NCBI RefSeq assembly: GCF_019649055.1
Contig: NW_026570239.1
Location: 1 to 64,000 of the forward strand
Reading direction: 5' to 3'
Length of the DNA: 64,000 nt
Source of the DNA: Paramacrobiotus metropolitanus
Lineage: Eukaryota; Tardigrada; Eutardigrada; Parachela; Macrobiotidae
How positions within the stretch are numbered: the first letter of the stretch is position 1; each line of letters opens with the position of its first letter. The notes below the pieces were generated by a model. That model ran no database searches and was not told the origin of the DNA. It saw only the letters and a program-made list of their open reading frames with translations. Of this stretch, positions 22,444 through 33,269 are shown one piece after another. The position numbers were made by a program, and so were the translations under genes.

Positions 22444-23100
22444 GCCCGGTACATAGCAACAAGTTCGTATACATCCAGGGGAACTTTCGCTGTTGCGCGC
22501 TCCCAAACACTTTTTTGCATTGCTTTATGGCATTTTGTAGCCAGACGAATTGTATACCTAGGTGAGAAAACCGTTTTGCGCGCGGAACATCCGGTTGTGA
22601 AGTTATGAGGGCATCAAAATCCCAAGAAGTTTAAATGCATTCAGGTGTACCAAAAGTCTCATTATGGACCGCTCCCTTTCAAATTTTGCGCGTAAATGCA
22701 CGTAACCATGAAGATCGTTTTGACCCGGATCCAGACTTCTACGATTTTTTTCAAATGAATTTTAAAATTTTTGAAATTCATTTTAAAATTTGAAAACCAT
22801 GCTAGAACAGTGGATCCGTGTCAAAACGATCTTCATGGTTATGTGCATTTACGCGCAAAATTTGAAAGGGAGCGGTCCATAATGAGACTTTTGGTACACC
22901 TGAATGCATTTAAACTTTTTGGAATTTTTGTTACCCTCATAGCTCGGCAACCGGATGTTGCGCGCGAAAACGGATTTCACGCCTATGTACACCAATCATT
23001 TGGCCACACAATGTCAAAAAGCAACCGAAAAAAGTGTTTGAAAGTGCGCGAAAGCGAATATTCCCGTCAATGTACACGATTTTAGCGCTATGTACCGGGC
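22444..23100. mobile_element. Palindromic element, 657 bases, arms about 320 bases
   Basis: GCCCGGTACATAGC at the left is matched by GCTATGTACCGGGC at the right, with TTG outside both ends (22441-22443, 23101-23103). Moving inward, arms pair through AACATCCGGTTG, TTAAATGCATTCAGGTGTAC, CATTATGGACCGCTCCCTTT and AACCATGAAGATCGTTTTGA. The inner arms are almost identical and the outer parts more diverged. The open frame 22771-23085 is a by-product. Three-base duplications would fit a PIF/Harbinger- or CACTA-like enzyme; that is inference. Confidence 0.8.
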
Positions 23101-23103
23101 TTG

Positions 23104-25524
23104 GTCTTGAAAAATTTCATATTTTCCACAGATTTGTAACTTGATTTTTATTTGTTTTTATTAAATAAGTTGGCAGAAGACAATATCACCAGGCCAAGGA
23201 ATCGTAGAGAGTACTACTACCACTTAAAATGCATACCGCCCAGTACACAGAGTGATTAACTTAATGAATACAAGTATACAACCAAGCAGAATATTATTTT
23301 ATATTAGGGATACATACTACATAGATACCGGCTTTCATGGCACAGTTATACCGTACGTTATACGAATTACGAAATCACTGTATTTAGTACGAGATCTATA
23401 CTACGCGCGGCGCCCAATAGTTTTGAGATCTCATAAACCAAATCAATTTTTTAAAAACTGACGCTACCAATAGATTGGCCTCAATCCATAACTGGGCTCA
23501 CGTGATTTTGGTTTTTAATTCATTTGGCCAGAATCGTGACGGCCGCAAACGATCCAACCCACTTTGAAGGTGACTTTGAAACTTTTGCCTAGAAGCAGTA
23601 CTTAACAAATGATTTGCACAAATAGTATGCAAGAAATAAATTATAGTTACTCTTTTCCGGCAATGAGTTAAGTAATTGTAATTATTTTCGCGCCACACCA
23701 AGCATAAACTCATCCCAAGGTTCTGACCACACTGTGCGTTAGAATTGCAGTTCTACACGATTATCGTACTTAAACAACGTTCAACAAAGAAATGGTTTTC
23801 TGGTACATGTTCTCACTTTACCGTCTATCCTCGTATTTCATCAAACGTTCGAAGTAAGCTGAACTGAGCGAGTAAAGGCGGCCCCATAGTCAACCGTTTT
23901 CTGAGACGGAGAAAAGGTTTCTCGACGGGACGGTATTGACGGAGTTTCCGTGGTCACGGATTTTCCACGACACGGTCACTCCGACTTACCGTTCGCGCAG
24001 GGCTCTAGTTCGAGTCCCGTCATCGGCAGATTTTTATTTCTTCAGTATCTTCAGTAAATTCAGAAATTCATATTTAAATTTCATTAATAAAATCAGCAGC
24101 GTTCTCCTGTCGTAGGCGTCCGCCCTTCTAAGAATATCTCAATATATAATAATCGCGTCCGCCCTTCTAAGAATATCTCAATATATAATAATCGCGTAAT
24201 CATTGTTGTGTTTGTCAGCTCGACCCACTGATCCAAACTTCCGCGATAGCCCTTAAACTGTAGATTAGCCATCACAAATCAGTTTTTACAGATAAAGATA
24301 GGTTCGAAAGGAAAATTTCAAAACATTAGCATGCAAAGTCTATAGGGAACGCTAAGAAACTCACCACTGCTGAACCGACCAACCCATCATTTTCTCAACA
24401 GCCGACAGCCCAACAGGCTTTTTTGACAGTTTCGTTGCAGCTGGATGGAACTTTACGTTCCATAACAAATATTATTCCATCGACTTCATGTATATTTCTC
24501 ATCTAAATTTAGTTTTGAAAAGGGAAATAAAGCGATAGAAAGGTGACGAAATGGCAGCGCTGATTCTGCGACTGTCGGATGGTTCTAAAGTCTGACTTTA
24601 AGAACGTACCTGCGGCACGAGCGGAGTTCATGGAGCACGAAGCAAAGAAAAAATTCGCGTAACAGTTCACGCTTTTGAAAAAAAGTTAAAAGGAAAGAAG
24701 GAAACACAAGAAACTACTTCTGTTCTTATTTAATGAAAAATGTTTGGATGTGTTCTGTGGTCAAAGCAGTAGTAAAAAGGAGATGCGATAGCAAGCATTT
24801 GTTAATCTGATTGTTAATCTGGCATACAAAGGGCACCTGCCCAGCACCATTGTTGTTAGTATAAAAACTGAGATTTCAAGAACAAGTAAATTGTTATCGC
24901 ATAGTCTAAGACTCTACAGCCAAAAAAGAAGAAATGAGAGCAACTTCTAATAAATTACGGAGTCCCTATGCAGCAGGTGCACGCAATTTAAATGACTGGA
25001 TAACTGATCTGGAAAGGAAACCAACGAAAAGATTTCTCCGCTCTTCAGCGAAAAGAATTTCGCGTTTCAGGTTTAAGGGAATCTCGGCTTTCAGTTAATG
25101 CGACAGGCAAATTTTTCAGGAGACATTATCGTCATCTGTGGACTGTGGTATATTGTAGAATTTTCGGCTTCGTCCATAAAACCTAAAATTTACCCGCAGA
25201 CGGCATCCATGAGTTTCAATTTTTGCACTAGGTTATACATAATTCGCCCATCGCATTAATTATGCCGCGCAATTTGCGCAGGGTCGGCTAGTAAAATTAT
25301 AGAATCATACCATAGGATTGAGTTACGCCACAAAGGCGGCATTTAAATGTGCAACAGGAAAACCAGCAATCTGAATACCAAATAAACCTGGACCACGCCA
25401 GCTTGCTATGGAATACATAGTCATTACCGAGGCAAAGTTTAGCCGGGAATTAGGATGCAGGAAAGATACCAGGAAACACCTGAAACCCGTATGCACACTG
25501 TGTGACAATGAGTGGGTACAGCGG
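23104..25524. other. Interior of the giant element, nothing coding recognised
   Basis: Apart from the 39-base duplication at 24116, I find only short motif-free frames. It could hold decayed sequence of the original element. Confidence 0.35.
24116..24197. repeat. Exact tandem duplication of 39 bases
   Basis: Two identical copies beginning GCGTCCGCCCTTCTAAGAAT (24116-24154, 24155-24193), followed by a partial GCGT. Confidence 0.9.
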
Positions 25525-26833
25525 GCCCTTTAAACGAACGGCCGGGATACTTAAAAGTCGCTAAAGGGATACATGGGGCATACGTAAGCATACTGTGGGA
25601 TACGGAGCGGGTACAGCGGGGTCTCTAAAGTGAACGGCAGGGATACATAATGGTCGCTTACCGGATACAGGTAGCATACGTACGCATACTGTGGGATACG
25701 GAGCGGGTACAGCGGGGTCTCTAAAGCGAACGGCAGGGATACATAATGGTCGCTTACGGGATACAGGTGGCATACGCACGCATACTGTGAGATACGGAGC
25801 GGGTACAGCGGGGTCTCTAAAGTGAACGGCAGGGATACATGAAGATCGCTTACGGGATACAGGTGGCATACGTACGCATACTGTGGGATACGGAGCGGGT
25901 ACAGCGGGGTCTCTAAAGTGAACGGCAGGGATACATAATGGTCGCTTACCGTATACAAGTAGCATACGTACAATGTAGGACGAAATGGTCGCATAGCCCC
26001 ATACCCAGCATTCTGTACGCAAGCGGTGCAGTGCACTTGTACGAAACGGATATTTTGAACTCAGTGGTACAGTGCACTGCGCTGCATTCGTACTGAATGT
26101 AAAGATGTTGGGTATGCGACCATTTCGTCCTAAGCTGTACGCATACTGTGGGATACGGAGCGGGTACAGCGGAGTCTCTAAAGTGAACGGCAGGGATACA
26201 TGAAGATCGCTTACGGGATACAGGTGGCATACGTACGCATACTGTGAGATACGGAGCGGGTACAGCGGGGTCTCTAAAGTGAACGGCAGGGATACATAAT
26301 GGTCGCTTACCGGATACAGGTAGCATACGTACGCATACTGTGGGATACGGAGCGGGTACAGCGGGGTCTCTAAAGTGAACGGCAGGGATACATGAAGATC
26401 GCTTACGGGATACAGGTGGCATACGTACGCATACTGTGAGATACGGAGCGGGTACAGCGGGGTCTCTAAAGTGAACGGCAGGGATACATAATGGTCGCTT
26501 ACCGGATACAGGTAGCATACGTACGCATACTGTGGGATACGGAGCGGGTACAGCGGGGTCTCAAAACTGAACGGTAGGGATACATATAGGTCGCTTACGG
26601 GATACAGGTGGCATACGTACGCATACTGTGGGATACGGAGCGGGTACAGCGGGATCCCTTAACTGAACGGCATGGATACATAACGGTCACTTACGGGATA
26701 CAGGTGGCATACGTACGCATACTGTGGGATACGGAGCGGGTACAGCGGGGTCTCTAAAGTGAACGGCAGGGATACATAATGGTCGCTTTCGGGATACAGG
26801 TAGCATACGTACGCATACGGTGGGATACTAGGG
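25525..26833. repeat. 96-base tandem array, right arm, inverted
   Basis: Same 96-base unit as 16379-18330 but reversed: units read TACGCATACTGTGGGATACG and AGTGAACGGCAGGGATACAT. It is interrupted by a 167-base MITE at 25971-26137. Confidence 0.95.
25971..26137. mobile_element. MITE inserted in the 96-base array, TA target
   Basis: Ends CAATGTAGGACGAAATGG and, reversed, CAGCTTAGGACGAAATGG are flanked by TA (25969-25970, 26138-26139). Removing the element and one TA restores the array sequence ATACGTACGCATAC, so target and boundaries are certain. It belongs to the same family as 60729-60894 (shared ends and GTGCACTTGTACGA core, inverted). Confidence 0.9.
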
Positions 26834-27075
26834 ATACATCCGTTAGAAAGTGTCCTGAAAAATTCATCGTGTACTATTCTGTCCATATCTAACACGTTCA
26901 GGACGATTAAAAAGCAGAAAAGCACCGACATTCCACTGGAATTTTATGTACGGTATTCACACTGACATTGCATTTAAGTACATTTGCATACAACACTTTC
27001 ATGAGGTTCACTGTTTGTTGTGGCTACGGTGTCTTAACCATTTAAAATATATACGAGTATATTCACAGCCCCGCA

Positions 27076-28089
27076 ATGGACAATATTACGTTCAACGAGT
27101 CCATCGTGGGTGTGCCTAAGGATGCAGCGCAAACACTTTCGCCGAGAGCGGTCGTCAGGTACGTGTTTCTGGCATGGGCCATCGTGTTTATCCTGACGGT
27201 CAGTATAAATGGCTTGATTTTTTATTTTGTTAAGCGGAGAGTACCCAATTCCTCTTTCAAGACTCATGTTTTAATTTTATTAACAACCAATATAATCGGC
27301 GCTACTTTCCTTGTTTCCGCCTATTACATTGCCAATGAGGCATACGCCCCCAAACCCAGTGTGACAAAGATCTTCTGTGGAGCGGCCCTCTATGGAGAAT
27401 TCATCGTGACCTCATTGATCTTGTGGATGCATTGTGCTATGTCATTCAACAGAGTGTGCGCCATTGTCAGTCCCATAAAATACAGGAATTTCTACACCAG
27501 CAGAATAGCAGTGTACATTGCCGCTTTTTTATTCACTGTTATGAATATAATACAGTTACCACAAATAGTGAGAGATGTTTCGAACCTGCCAGGGTCAGCA
27601 ACACAATGCGAGGATTCCCAGCACCTGACCGATTACGCCAAGAATATGCCCATGTTCACGCACATCACACCGTTGGTCTTAAACGGTGCTGCATATGTTT
27701 GCGTAGCCTTTAGCCTGTACCGCCGACGACGATTGACGGGAATATCACACGGCGATGATAAGCAATTTTTGGCATATAGTGTGGTGACGATAACGGAGAT
27801 TATCTGCTGGATTCCGTCAAAGGTCAATTTCATCTTATTAGCACATTATTTTGGTTATCATAACGAAGCACTTATGACAATTGGGGGGTGGCTATATTTC
27901 GTTCCGATGATCGTTCAGCCGCTATCCCTCTGCCTTACCATGCAGCATTTACGTATGGTTTGCAAAGACGCGTGCACCTCCCTAGGACAACTTTGCCGAA
28001 GATGCCGATCGAAAAGTAACGTTGCTCCGCAAATGGAGCTCCGCCCAGTGGATACCGTTGGCTTATCAAACGCAAGGGCTCCCGCCTAA
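27076..28089 (+). CDS. Intact rhodopsin-type (class A) G-protein-coupled receptor, 337 aa
   Basis: A single exon encodes a seven-pass plasma-membrane receptor. The N-terminus has two N-glycosylation sequons (NIT, NES). TM1 is about 27-51 with N45; TM2 about 64-86; C101 at the top of TM3 is the expected disulfide partner of the cysteine near 178 in loop 2. The TM3 end reads MSFNRVCAIV, so Asn replaces the Asp of DRY. TM4 is about 144-163 and TM5 about 190-215. TM6 has CWIPSKVNF, the usual CWxP. TM7 has VQPLSLC in place of NPxxY. The C-tail is short and cysteine/arginine rich. Ligand unknown. Two pseudogenes of the same family (788-1782, 7812-10014) show a local, decaying family. The giant foldback element ends just upstream, so its promoter may lie in or next to mobile DNA. 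Confidence 0.9.
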   Translation: MDNITFNESIVGVPKDAAQTLSPRAVVRYVFLAWAIVFILTVSINGLIFYFVKRRVPNSSFKTHVLILLTTNIIGATFLVSAYYIANEAYAPKPSVTKIFCGAALYGEFIVTSLILWMHCAMSFNRVCAIVSPIKYRNFYTSRIAVYIAAFLFTVMNIIQLPQIVRDVSNLPGSATQCEDSQHLTDYAKNMPMFTHITPLVLNGAAYVCVAFSLYRRRRLTGISHGDDKQFLAYSVVTITEIICWIPSKVNFILLAHYFGYHNEALMTIGGWLYFVPMIVQPLSLCLTMQHLRMVCKDACTSLGQLCRRCRSKSNVAPQMELRPVDTVGLSNARAPA

Positions 28090-29472
28090 GAAACCGGACC
28101 TGGGCCGGCGAACTGGTGCACTGGCGAATGAGCGGGTTTTCATTGCGCCACCGTCCACAGGATTACTTTGTGCTAGCTTTTGAGATTGATCCAAATGTGC
28201 TTAAGCAGATGCCCGTTTTTTAGCACTGATCGTTCGTTATTGACTATTGTCATAAAATGCTCTATAAATTTCTTGTATTCGTTCAATATTCTAACAGATA
28301 ATATTGTTTGGCAAAGCTCTCAGAGTATTATATAAAGGCCATCGCCTACGCACCCTGTCAACACCTTGGCGGTAAAATGCTTGGTATTAGGGCCGAAAAA
28401 TTGCTCAGAAGTACTGTGAAAAGGTCAGGTTGAAGTGCACGTTGGGACTCGACCAATGTGAATGCGGCGCTGATTCGCTCCATTTTCTAGTTCTTAGCAT
28501 CGCTTACAAGTTTCTTTGCGTTCACTTCTGTAGTTACAGACGTCAAGTGTGCGGAAGAGTGTGCGCTCTTTTTCACAAAATAATCATAATACATATCGTA
28601 TGTAATGTAACAATGGCACACACTGTTTTGACACGCTGTTTAATTGCGCTGGGGTTCTTAATCTGAATCAGAATACCACAGCTGAAGATCTGTGTCTGCA
28701 AAGTCAATCCAGTCTTCCGTAACTGTGATGGGTATACGATCAGGGCATGTTAGCTGCAACTGACAGAATTTCTATTAGGAAGCACTGGTACTGAGGTATA
28801 AAAAATTACGCGTACGGTATAATTAAGCGACAGCAATGGCGCACCGGTAACATGAATAGATACATCGTTACCACCTACCGGCGCTACAACCATGGCGGTC
28901 CCCATACGCCAGAGCCCGTAACACGGTGACAACGGAAGTACTGCACACATCCGTTACTCCAACCGTCACCGGTAACAACAGAACACCGTACTCCTTATCA
29001 TCCCCCACCGGCTATAGCGGCGCAGCGGTCGCCGGCGTCCGAACGGTGAATGCTGCCAATCAGGCTGAATCAGCCGCTAAAGACCACTTCTGAATTTGAA
29101 CGCCGTGAAGCCATGCTGATCATATGCTACGTGGTAACGTTACGGCAGTTATTATTTCGGTAAAGAAACAATTCAAGCAATCTGCTTATCCTTGTTCATA
29201 GCAAAAGTCACAGAAAGTGAAAATGAGAAATGCTTTAAAAGTCAGTAAGGTTTTATTATTTGTACATATATTACCTCTTTTTTAATCGGTTAATTTTTTG
29301 TGGAAACGCGCACCTTGATTTTACATAAAGGCTAAGCTAGTGTTCAGTTGCCACCATGGATAAAATATACATATTGTACGAATGTTTAGCGGCGTGCCGG
29401 CCGGTGTCGGCTCGCTGTTTATTAACACTTTCGAAACTTTGGTGTTTGCTGACTGCCAGATAATAATGGAGT
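28090..29472. other. Intergenic stretch, possible decayed secreted-protein gene
   Basis: TATATAAAGG near 28331 precedes an ATG at 28378 in a layout like the small secreted-protein promoters. AATCTGAATCAGAATACC near 28660 resembles AATCTGAATCGAATACCC inside the 12753 gene. An open tail of about 60 codons ends at the TGA at 29090 (VRTVNAANQAESAAKDHF). No complete gene can be built; this may be a relic. Confidence 0.25.
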
Positions 29473-31453
29473 TTATTGTCCTTGCACGGAGCGGTTGCCC
29501 CCTTTAAGCTTCAGACAGTGAAATAGTGGTAAGAAAAACATACTCGTACAGAATATAACAAAAACATCGTGAAGCAGTAGTTGAAAACACAAAGTCATTC
29601 CGTAGTGAAGTAATAGTGTAAAAACATGTACAAGTAGGTCAGTATATAACAAACAACAGGTCATATACATACATAGAATACGCGAGTTGGGACAAAACAG
29701 AAAACCCGTATAGCGGCAGGACCCTCGGGACAAACAGAGGTTCAAATACGGTACTACCCGGGTTAATAGGGTTAACTTGGTTAACAAGGCTAAGAAGGGC
29801 AGCACGGATAACAAGGTGGTTGGTAGTCGCAAAGTTTTAGAAAATCTTCTTTGACAACGTTCAATGACACGTATAGACCTGCTTGAAGGAAGCATTCATG
29901 ACGAAGCAACTGTAATCGAGAACCGAGAGGACAAGTGATTCGTAAAGGCGTATACGAGCACCGTAGTCGGTGTGGCGAAAAACGTGGTTAATGTAGCTGA
30001 TTCTTTTGTTACATTTTTCTGCCAGATTTTCACTATTGATTTTAAAATTTAATTTCCGGTCAATGAATATTCCCAGATGTTTCACATGATCGCATTGGGG
30101 TACAAGGACTTTCTTGATGTTATACTGATAAGGGAAACTGGACGATCGCGTTTTCGAGAAATGGACATGGGCGGACTTTGTAGCCTTTAAAACAAGCTGT
30201 TTGTCGCTGAGCCATTCACCAAGATACGTCAAGTCTTCCTGCAACAATTGACTGTCTGATGCATTATTAACTGGACGAAACACAACAATATCATCCGCAA
30301 AAACGAAAGCGGCGCTTTTGTTTTTCAGCGCACGGATGAGAAAATTGAGAACACAAATAAACAACAAAGGCCCTAAAACAGAACCTTGAGGCACACCGCT
30401 GTATACAGGTAGGGAAGGTGAAATTTCGTTCTCAACTGTGACACATTGTGATCGGTTTTTTAAATAATCAGAAATTAGGTGCACGATTTGGCTTGGAAGA
30501 TTCATCTGAATTAACGCATCGATGATTGATTCATGAGAAAGTGTATCAAAAGCTTTTGAACAGTCCAAAAAAACGGCGTCAACAGCAAAGCCATTAGTAA
30601 TAAAATCATTTACTAATTTTACAAAAATAAAAAGCTGTAGTTCAGTTGACCTTTTGTGCCGGTAAGCGAACTGGTGATCGCGCAGAATATTGTTTTTATT
30701 CAAATAATCACGAATTAACTGATCGAGACAACGTTCAAAAATTTTCGATACAGGATTCAGCATTGAGACCGGTCGGTAACTACCAGGAAGTCTATGATCT
30801 GCACTGACTTTTGGTACCGGAGTTATAAAAGAATGCTTCCACGTTGCTGGGAATACGCCTTCATTAAGAGCGGCATCGAAAACCAGTTTTAGCGGTTTGG
30901 TTATGGACAGCGCTGCGATCTTCAAAAGTTTATTAGTGATTTCAAATTTACCGCTCGACGTAGTAACAGAAATTTTAGCAAGTTGTTCAAAAATTAATTG
31001 TTCAGAAATTTCCCAGGTCTCCTCGTTCTTACAGAGCAGATTAATGTCGGTACCAGTACAATGAACATTACACACAGATTGGGACTCTTGATACGCTGTA
31101 TTAAGTACTTGCGCTTTCTCACGATCTGTTACGACTGACGTACCGTCGGCCACTTTGAGTGGTGGCATGCCGATACGATCGTTCAATGATTTCATAAACC
31201 GCCAAAACTTCGATGGATTATTACGGAAAGCTGTGGATACATTCGAAAGTTTATGTTTTCTAAACTTTCGCACGAGCGCGACACACCTTCTTGAAACGTT
31301 CTTCCATTTCATTTTAAGATCAGCTTTGTTGGTCTGCCGATACAGGCGAAAAGCACGATCCCGAGAATTAACTGCTTTTTTTATATTTTTAGGGTATTTT
31401 TCTGCACATTTACCGAGTTTCACATTTTCATAAACGAAAAAAGTTTTTGCTGT
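29473..31453 (-). pseudogene. LINE ORF2, reverse-transcriptase part
   Basis: From 31423 the frame runs 520 residues. It contains the RT signatures ITPVPK, YRPVSMLNPVSKIFER, HQFAYRHKRST, VFLDCSKAFDTLSHE, the GVPQGSVLGPLLF motif and the catalytic FADD (FVFADDIVVF), then LGEWLSDKQLVLKATKS and HLGIFIDRKL. These are all RT palm and thumb blocks with catalytic aspartates present. A frameshift near 29880 moves the tail into another frame (IERCQRRFSKTLRLP), which continues toward 29473. The piece is in the same frame as the endonuclease and is separated only by one TAA. It makes cDNA by target-primed reverse transcription in active relatives; this copy could not make full ORF2 protein. Confidence 0.9.
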
Positions 31454-32452
31454 TTAAAGAAAAACTTTCTCAAATTTATCGGCTTGCCGGGTTGCGTTCA
31501 AGCAGCACATCTGATTTGCCCAGTTTACAGCATTTAACGCACCAAGAAACTGGTCGATCTTGCTGCTTTCAATTTTCCACCGTTGGACTGTCCGAAATTT
31601 TCTACGGTATTTCTTTGATTTTAATGAAAATTCAAAACCAATATGATCATTGTTTGAAGTAGGCGGGCTGACTGGCGATGCTGTTTCGCAAAGCGAATTT
31701 GCGCTTAATAGACAAAGATCAAGACAGTTAGGACCTCTAGTGGGAAAATCAATTATCTGTGTCAGTCCAAATTCATTAACAGCGCTTATTAGCTTGCGGC
31801 TAGCAATCTGTTTTGCAGTTTTATTTGACCAGTTTATATCAGGCCGATTAAAATCACCCATGATTATGCATTTTGTTAACATGTGAGAAGAGAAATTAGA
31901 ACGCAGGTGCTTAATTAGGGCAGGGACAGCAAACTTGCTTTTGTCTGGCGGAGCGTAGAAGGCAATAAAAATCCGATCAAGAGACAGAGACTCTATACAA
32001 AGAATTTCAAGCGAAGGAGTTTCCAGCTCTGGTCTGGGAATCGAACGCAACGTATTACGAATTACAATAGCCACGCCACCACGACCATCGGTTCTAGCTT
32101 TCCGGAATACATTGAAATTATCTGGGTCGACAAAATCGGAATCAGTCATAAATGGCCTGTCGTATGTCTCCGTAAGAACGGTCACATCACTGACTGAGGA
32201 GAATAATTTTACTTCTTCGCTTTTGTTTTTCACGCTTCTTACGTTGCAGCATCGGACACGGATGTTTTCAATAAGAGCCGGATGTATCGGCTGTGGAACA
32301 GATACAGTAGGATGGGCAGTACAGTTCGACGAGTTATTATTTAAACAATTCGCTTTTCCACTTGAATTAATTTTCAAAATTTCGGTGTTATTTATCGGTT
32401 TTTTGGAACATTTTGGTTGTAAAAATACCGCGACTTTTTGAAAACAGTGCAA
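31454..32452 (-). pseudogene. LINE ORF2, AP-endonuclease part
   Basis: Encodes 332 residues. The exonuclease-endonuclease-phosphatase fold is shown by CCNVRSVKNK (asparagine motif), VLTETY (catalytic Glu), GRGGVAIVIR, IMGDFNRPDINW (Asp/Asn motif), LDLCLL and NNDHIGF (SDH-type motif with the catalytic His). This domain nicks the target DNA. Its frame ends in a TAA at 31454-31456 directly upstream of the RT frame, so readthrough would be required. Start at 32452 lies inside ORF1. Confidence 0.85.
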
Positions 32453-33005
32453 TAAGGGCGATCATATGCCGAGTGGTAGTTAGCCTCCGAGTAAACATTG
32501 CTGTCACTGCAAAGCGGGCACACAAACAAAAACTCCTCATTTTCCGTACAGTCTGTAGACAAGTGGGCTTTGGCACAGTAAGCACAGCGAGGTGGTTTAT
32601 CACATTTCGTCGAGGTGTGACCATAGGTGCAACACGTAGAACACTGCGGTATGTATACGTGATCTTCTACGGGACAACGTGACCACTGAATCATGAGAAA
32701 CTGTTGGTCAGTCAGGATATTGCGAACATCCTGGCTGACTTCCAAGACAATTGCACACGTCGAAACTTCCTCACGCCGGCTGGTCAGGCGTGTGACAAAT
32801 TTAATGCCTGCGTTGGGTGGGAGAATATTTTTAGCCCGTATTTCGTTCAAAAGGTCATCGTTAGACAGTGTTTTTGGGACTCGGCGAACAATTACTCTTG
32901 ACATTTTGGGTTTGGTTGAGACCACGTCATAACCCAACGCTTCTGCATGATCTTTTAAGATGGACTTACCATTTTCAGCGCTGTCGGCATTTCGAAATCC
33001 GACAT
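32392..33005 (-). pseudogene. LINE ORF1, gag-like with CCHC zinc knuckles, 5'-truncated
   Basis: The LINE-like part begins about FRNADSAENGKSILKDHAEA and continues through RVIVRRVPKTLSNDDLLNEI (an RRM/gag-like fold) to QCSTCCTYGHTSTKC and RCAYCAKAHLSTDC, two CCHC-type knuckles, and a further CPLCSD. Such ORF1 proteins bind element RNA. The open frame extends to 33090, but its first 30 residues overlap the DIRS-like fragment and are probably not native. ORF1 stops 60 bases inside ORF2. Confidence 0.75.
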
Positions 33006-33269
33006 GTCGCCCTCTACCACTGCACCAAATCCTGAAAAGGATGCATCGGTGCAGACAGTGATAACTGTCCGAGGTGTACCCAGCGGGCACGGGCAGAGAC
33101 CGTTAAAGTCGGCTGCAAATTTGTTCCACCACGACAGCTCGAAGCGTAAGAGTGTGTCTTGATGATAGAGAAACGTGTTTCTCTGCCATTTTCTCTTTTT
33201 TGGCTCGCGCTCACCCAGATTAATCATACACGATGGAAGATTTACAATTGTCATCGTAGTAGCCGCCAT
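33005..33269 (-). pseudogene. RNase H-like fragment, probably from a DIRS-type element
   Basis: The minus-strand frame reads ELSWWNKFAADFNG then TVITVCTDASFSGFGAVVEG. A WW..N.. stretch before a TDAS-(x)-GFGA block is what I know from DIRS/Ngaro-type RT-RNase H regions (Asp of TDAS is catalytic). Only this short piece is visible before the LINE junction, so it is a relic and may be the LINE's insertion site. Confidence 0.5.

Larger units (their letters stand above)
16317..26891. mobile_element. Giant foldback element, 10.6 kb, with 96-base-repeat arms
   Basis: Perfect 8-base duplications ACACGTTC flank the block (16309-16316 and 26892-26899). The left end starts CACCTATGGCACGGTTAGTA and the right end, reversed, TAGATATGGACAGAATAGTA. 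Both then read CACGATRAATTTTTCAGGAC and continue alike for about 75 bases into inverted 96-base arrays (16379-18330 and 25525-26833). The 7.2 kb interior holds other elements (18941-19910, 20029-20530, 22444-23100) but no recognisable transposase. The same asymmetric ends (CACCTATGG left, TAGATATGG right) occur in the 8268-9682 element. An alternative, two independent arrays fortuitously flanked by matching octamers, is hard to reconcile with the paired ends. The right end lies 184 bases before the start codon of the intact GPCR. Confidence 0.8.
29473..33005 (-). mobile_element. CR1/jockey-like LINE, 5'-truncated and mutated
   Basis: In order on the minus strand are a gag-like ORF1 with zinc knuckles, an AP-type endonuclease and a reverse transcriptase, the order of CR1/jockey-type non-LTR retrotransposons. 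ORF1 overlaps ORF2 by about 60 bases in another frame. ORF2 is interrupted by one stop (31454) and one frameshift (about 29880). The 5' side joins a DIRS-like fragment near 33005. The 3' end is near 29462-29473 with AATAAA in the last bases (minus strand). Relatively few lesions suggest a fairly recent insertion. Confidence 0.85.

Noticed and set aside
22771-23085. 104-residue frame in the palindromic element
   Set aside because: It lies in one arm of a hairpin, its mirror in the other arm is not open, and no motif is present.
23990-24030. B-box-like AGTTCGAGTCCC followed by a tRNA-3'-like CATCGGCA
   Set aside because: No matching 5' acceptor strand, A box or stem pairing within tRNA distance.
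25551-26518. Minus-strand open frames of 150-190 residues in the right array
   Set aside because: Same 96-base unit as the left array; one frame even runs through the inserted MITE.
27044-27054. AAAATATATAC as a TATA box for the 27076 receptor
   Set aside because: Only about 25 bases before the ATG, so transcription would start at or after the start codon.
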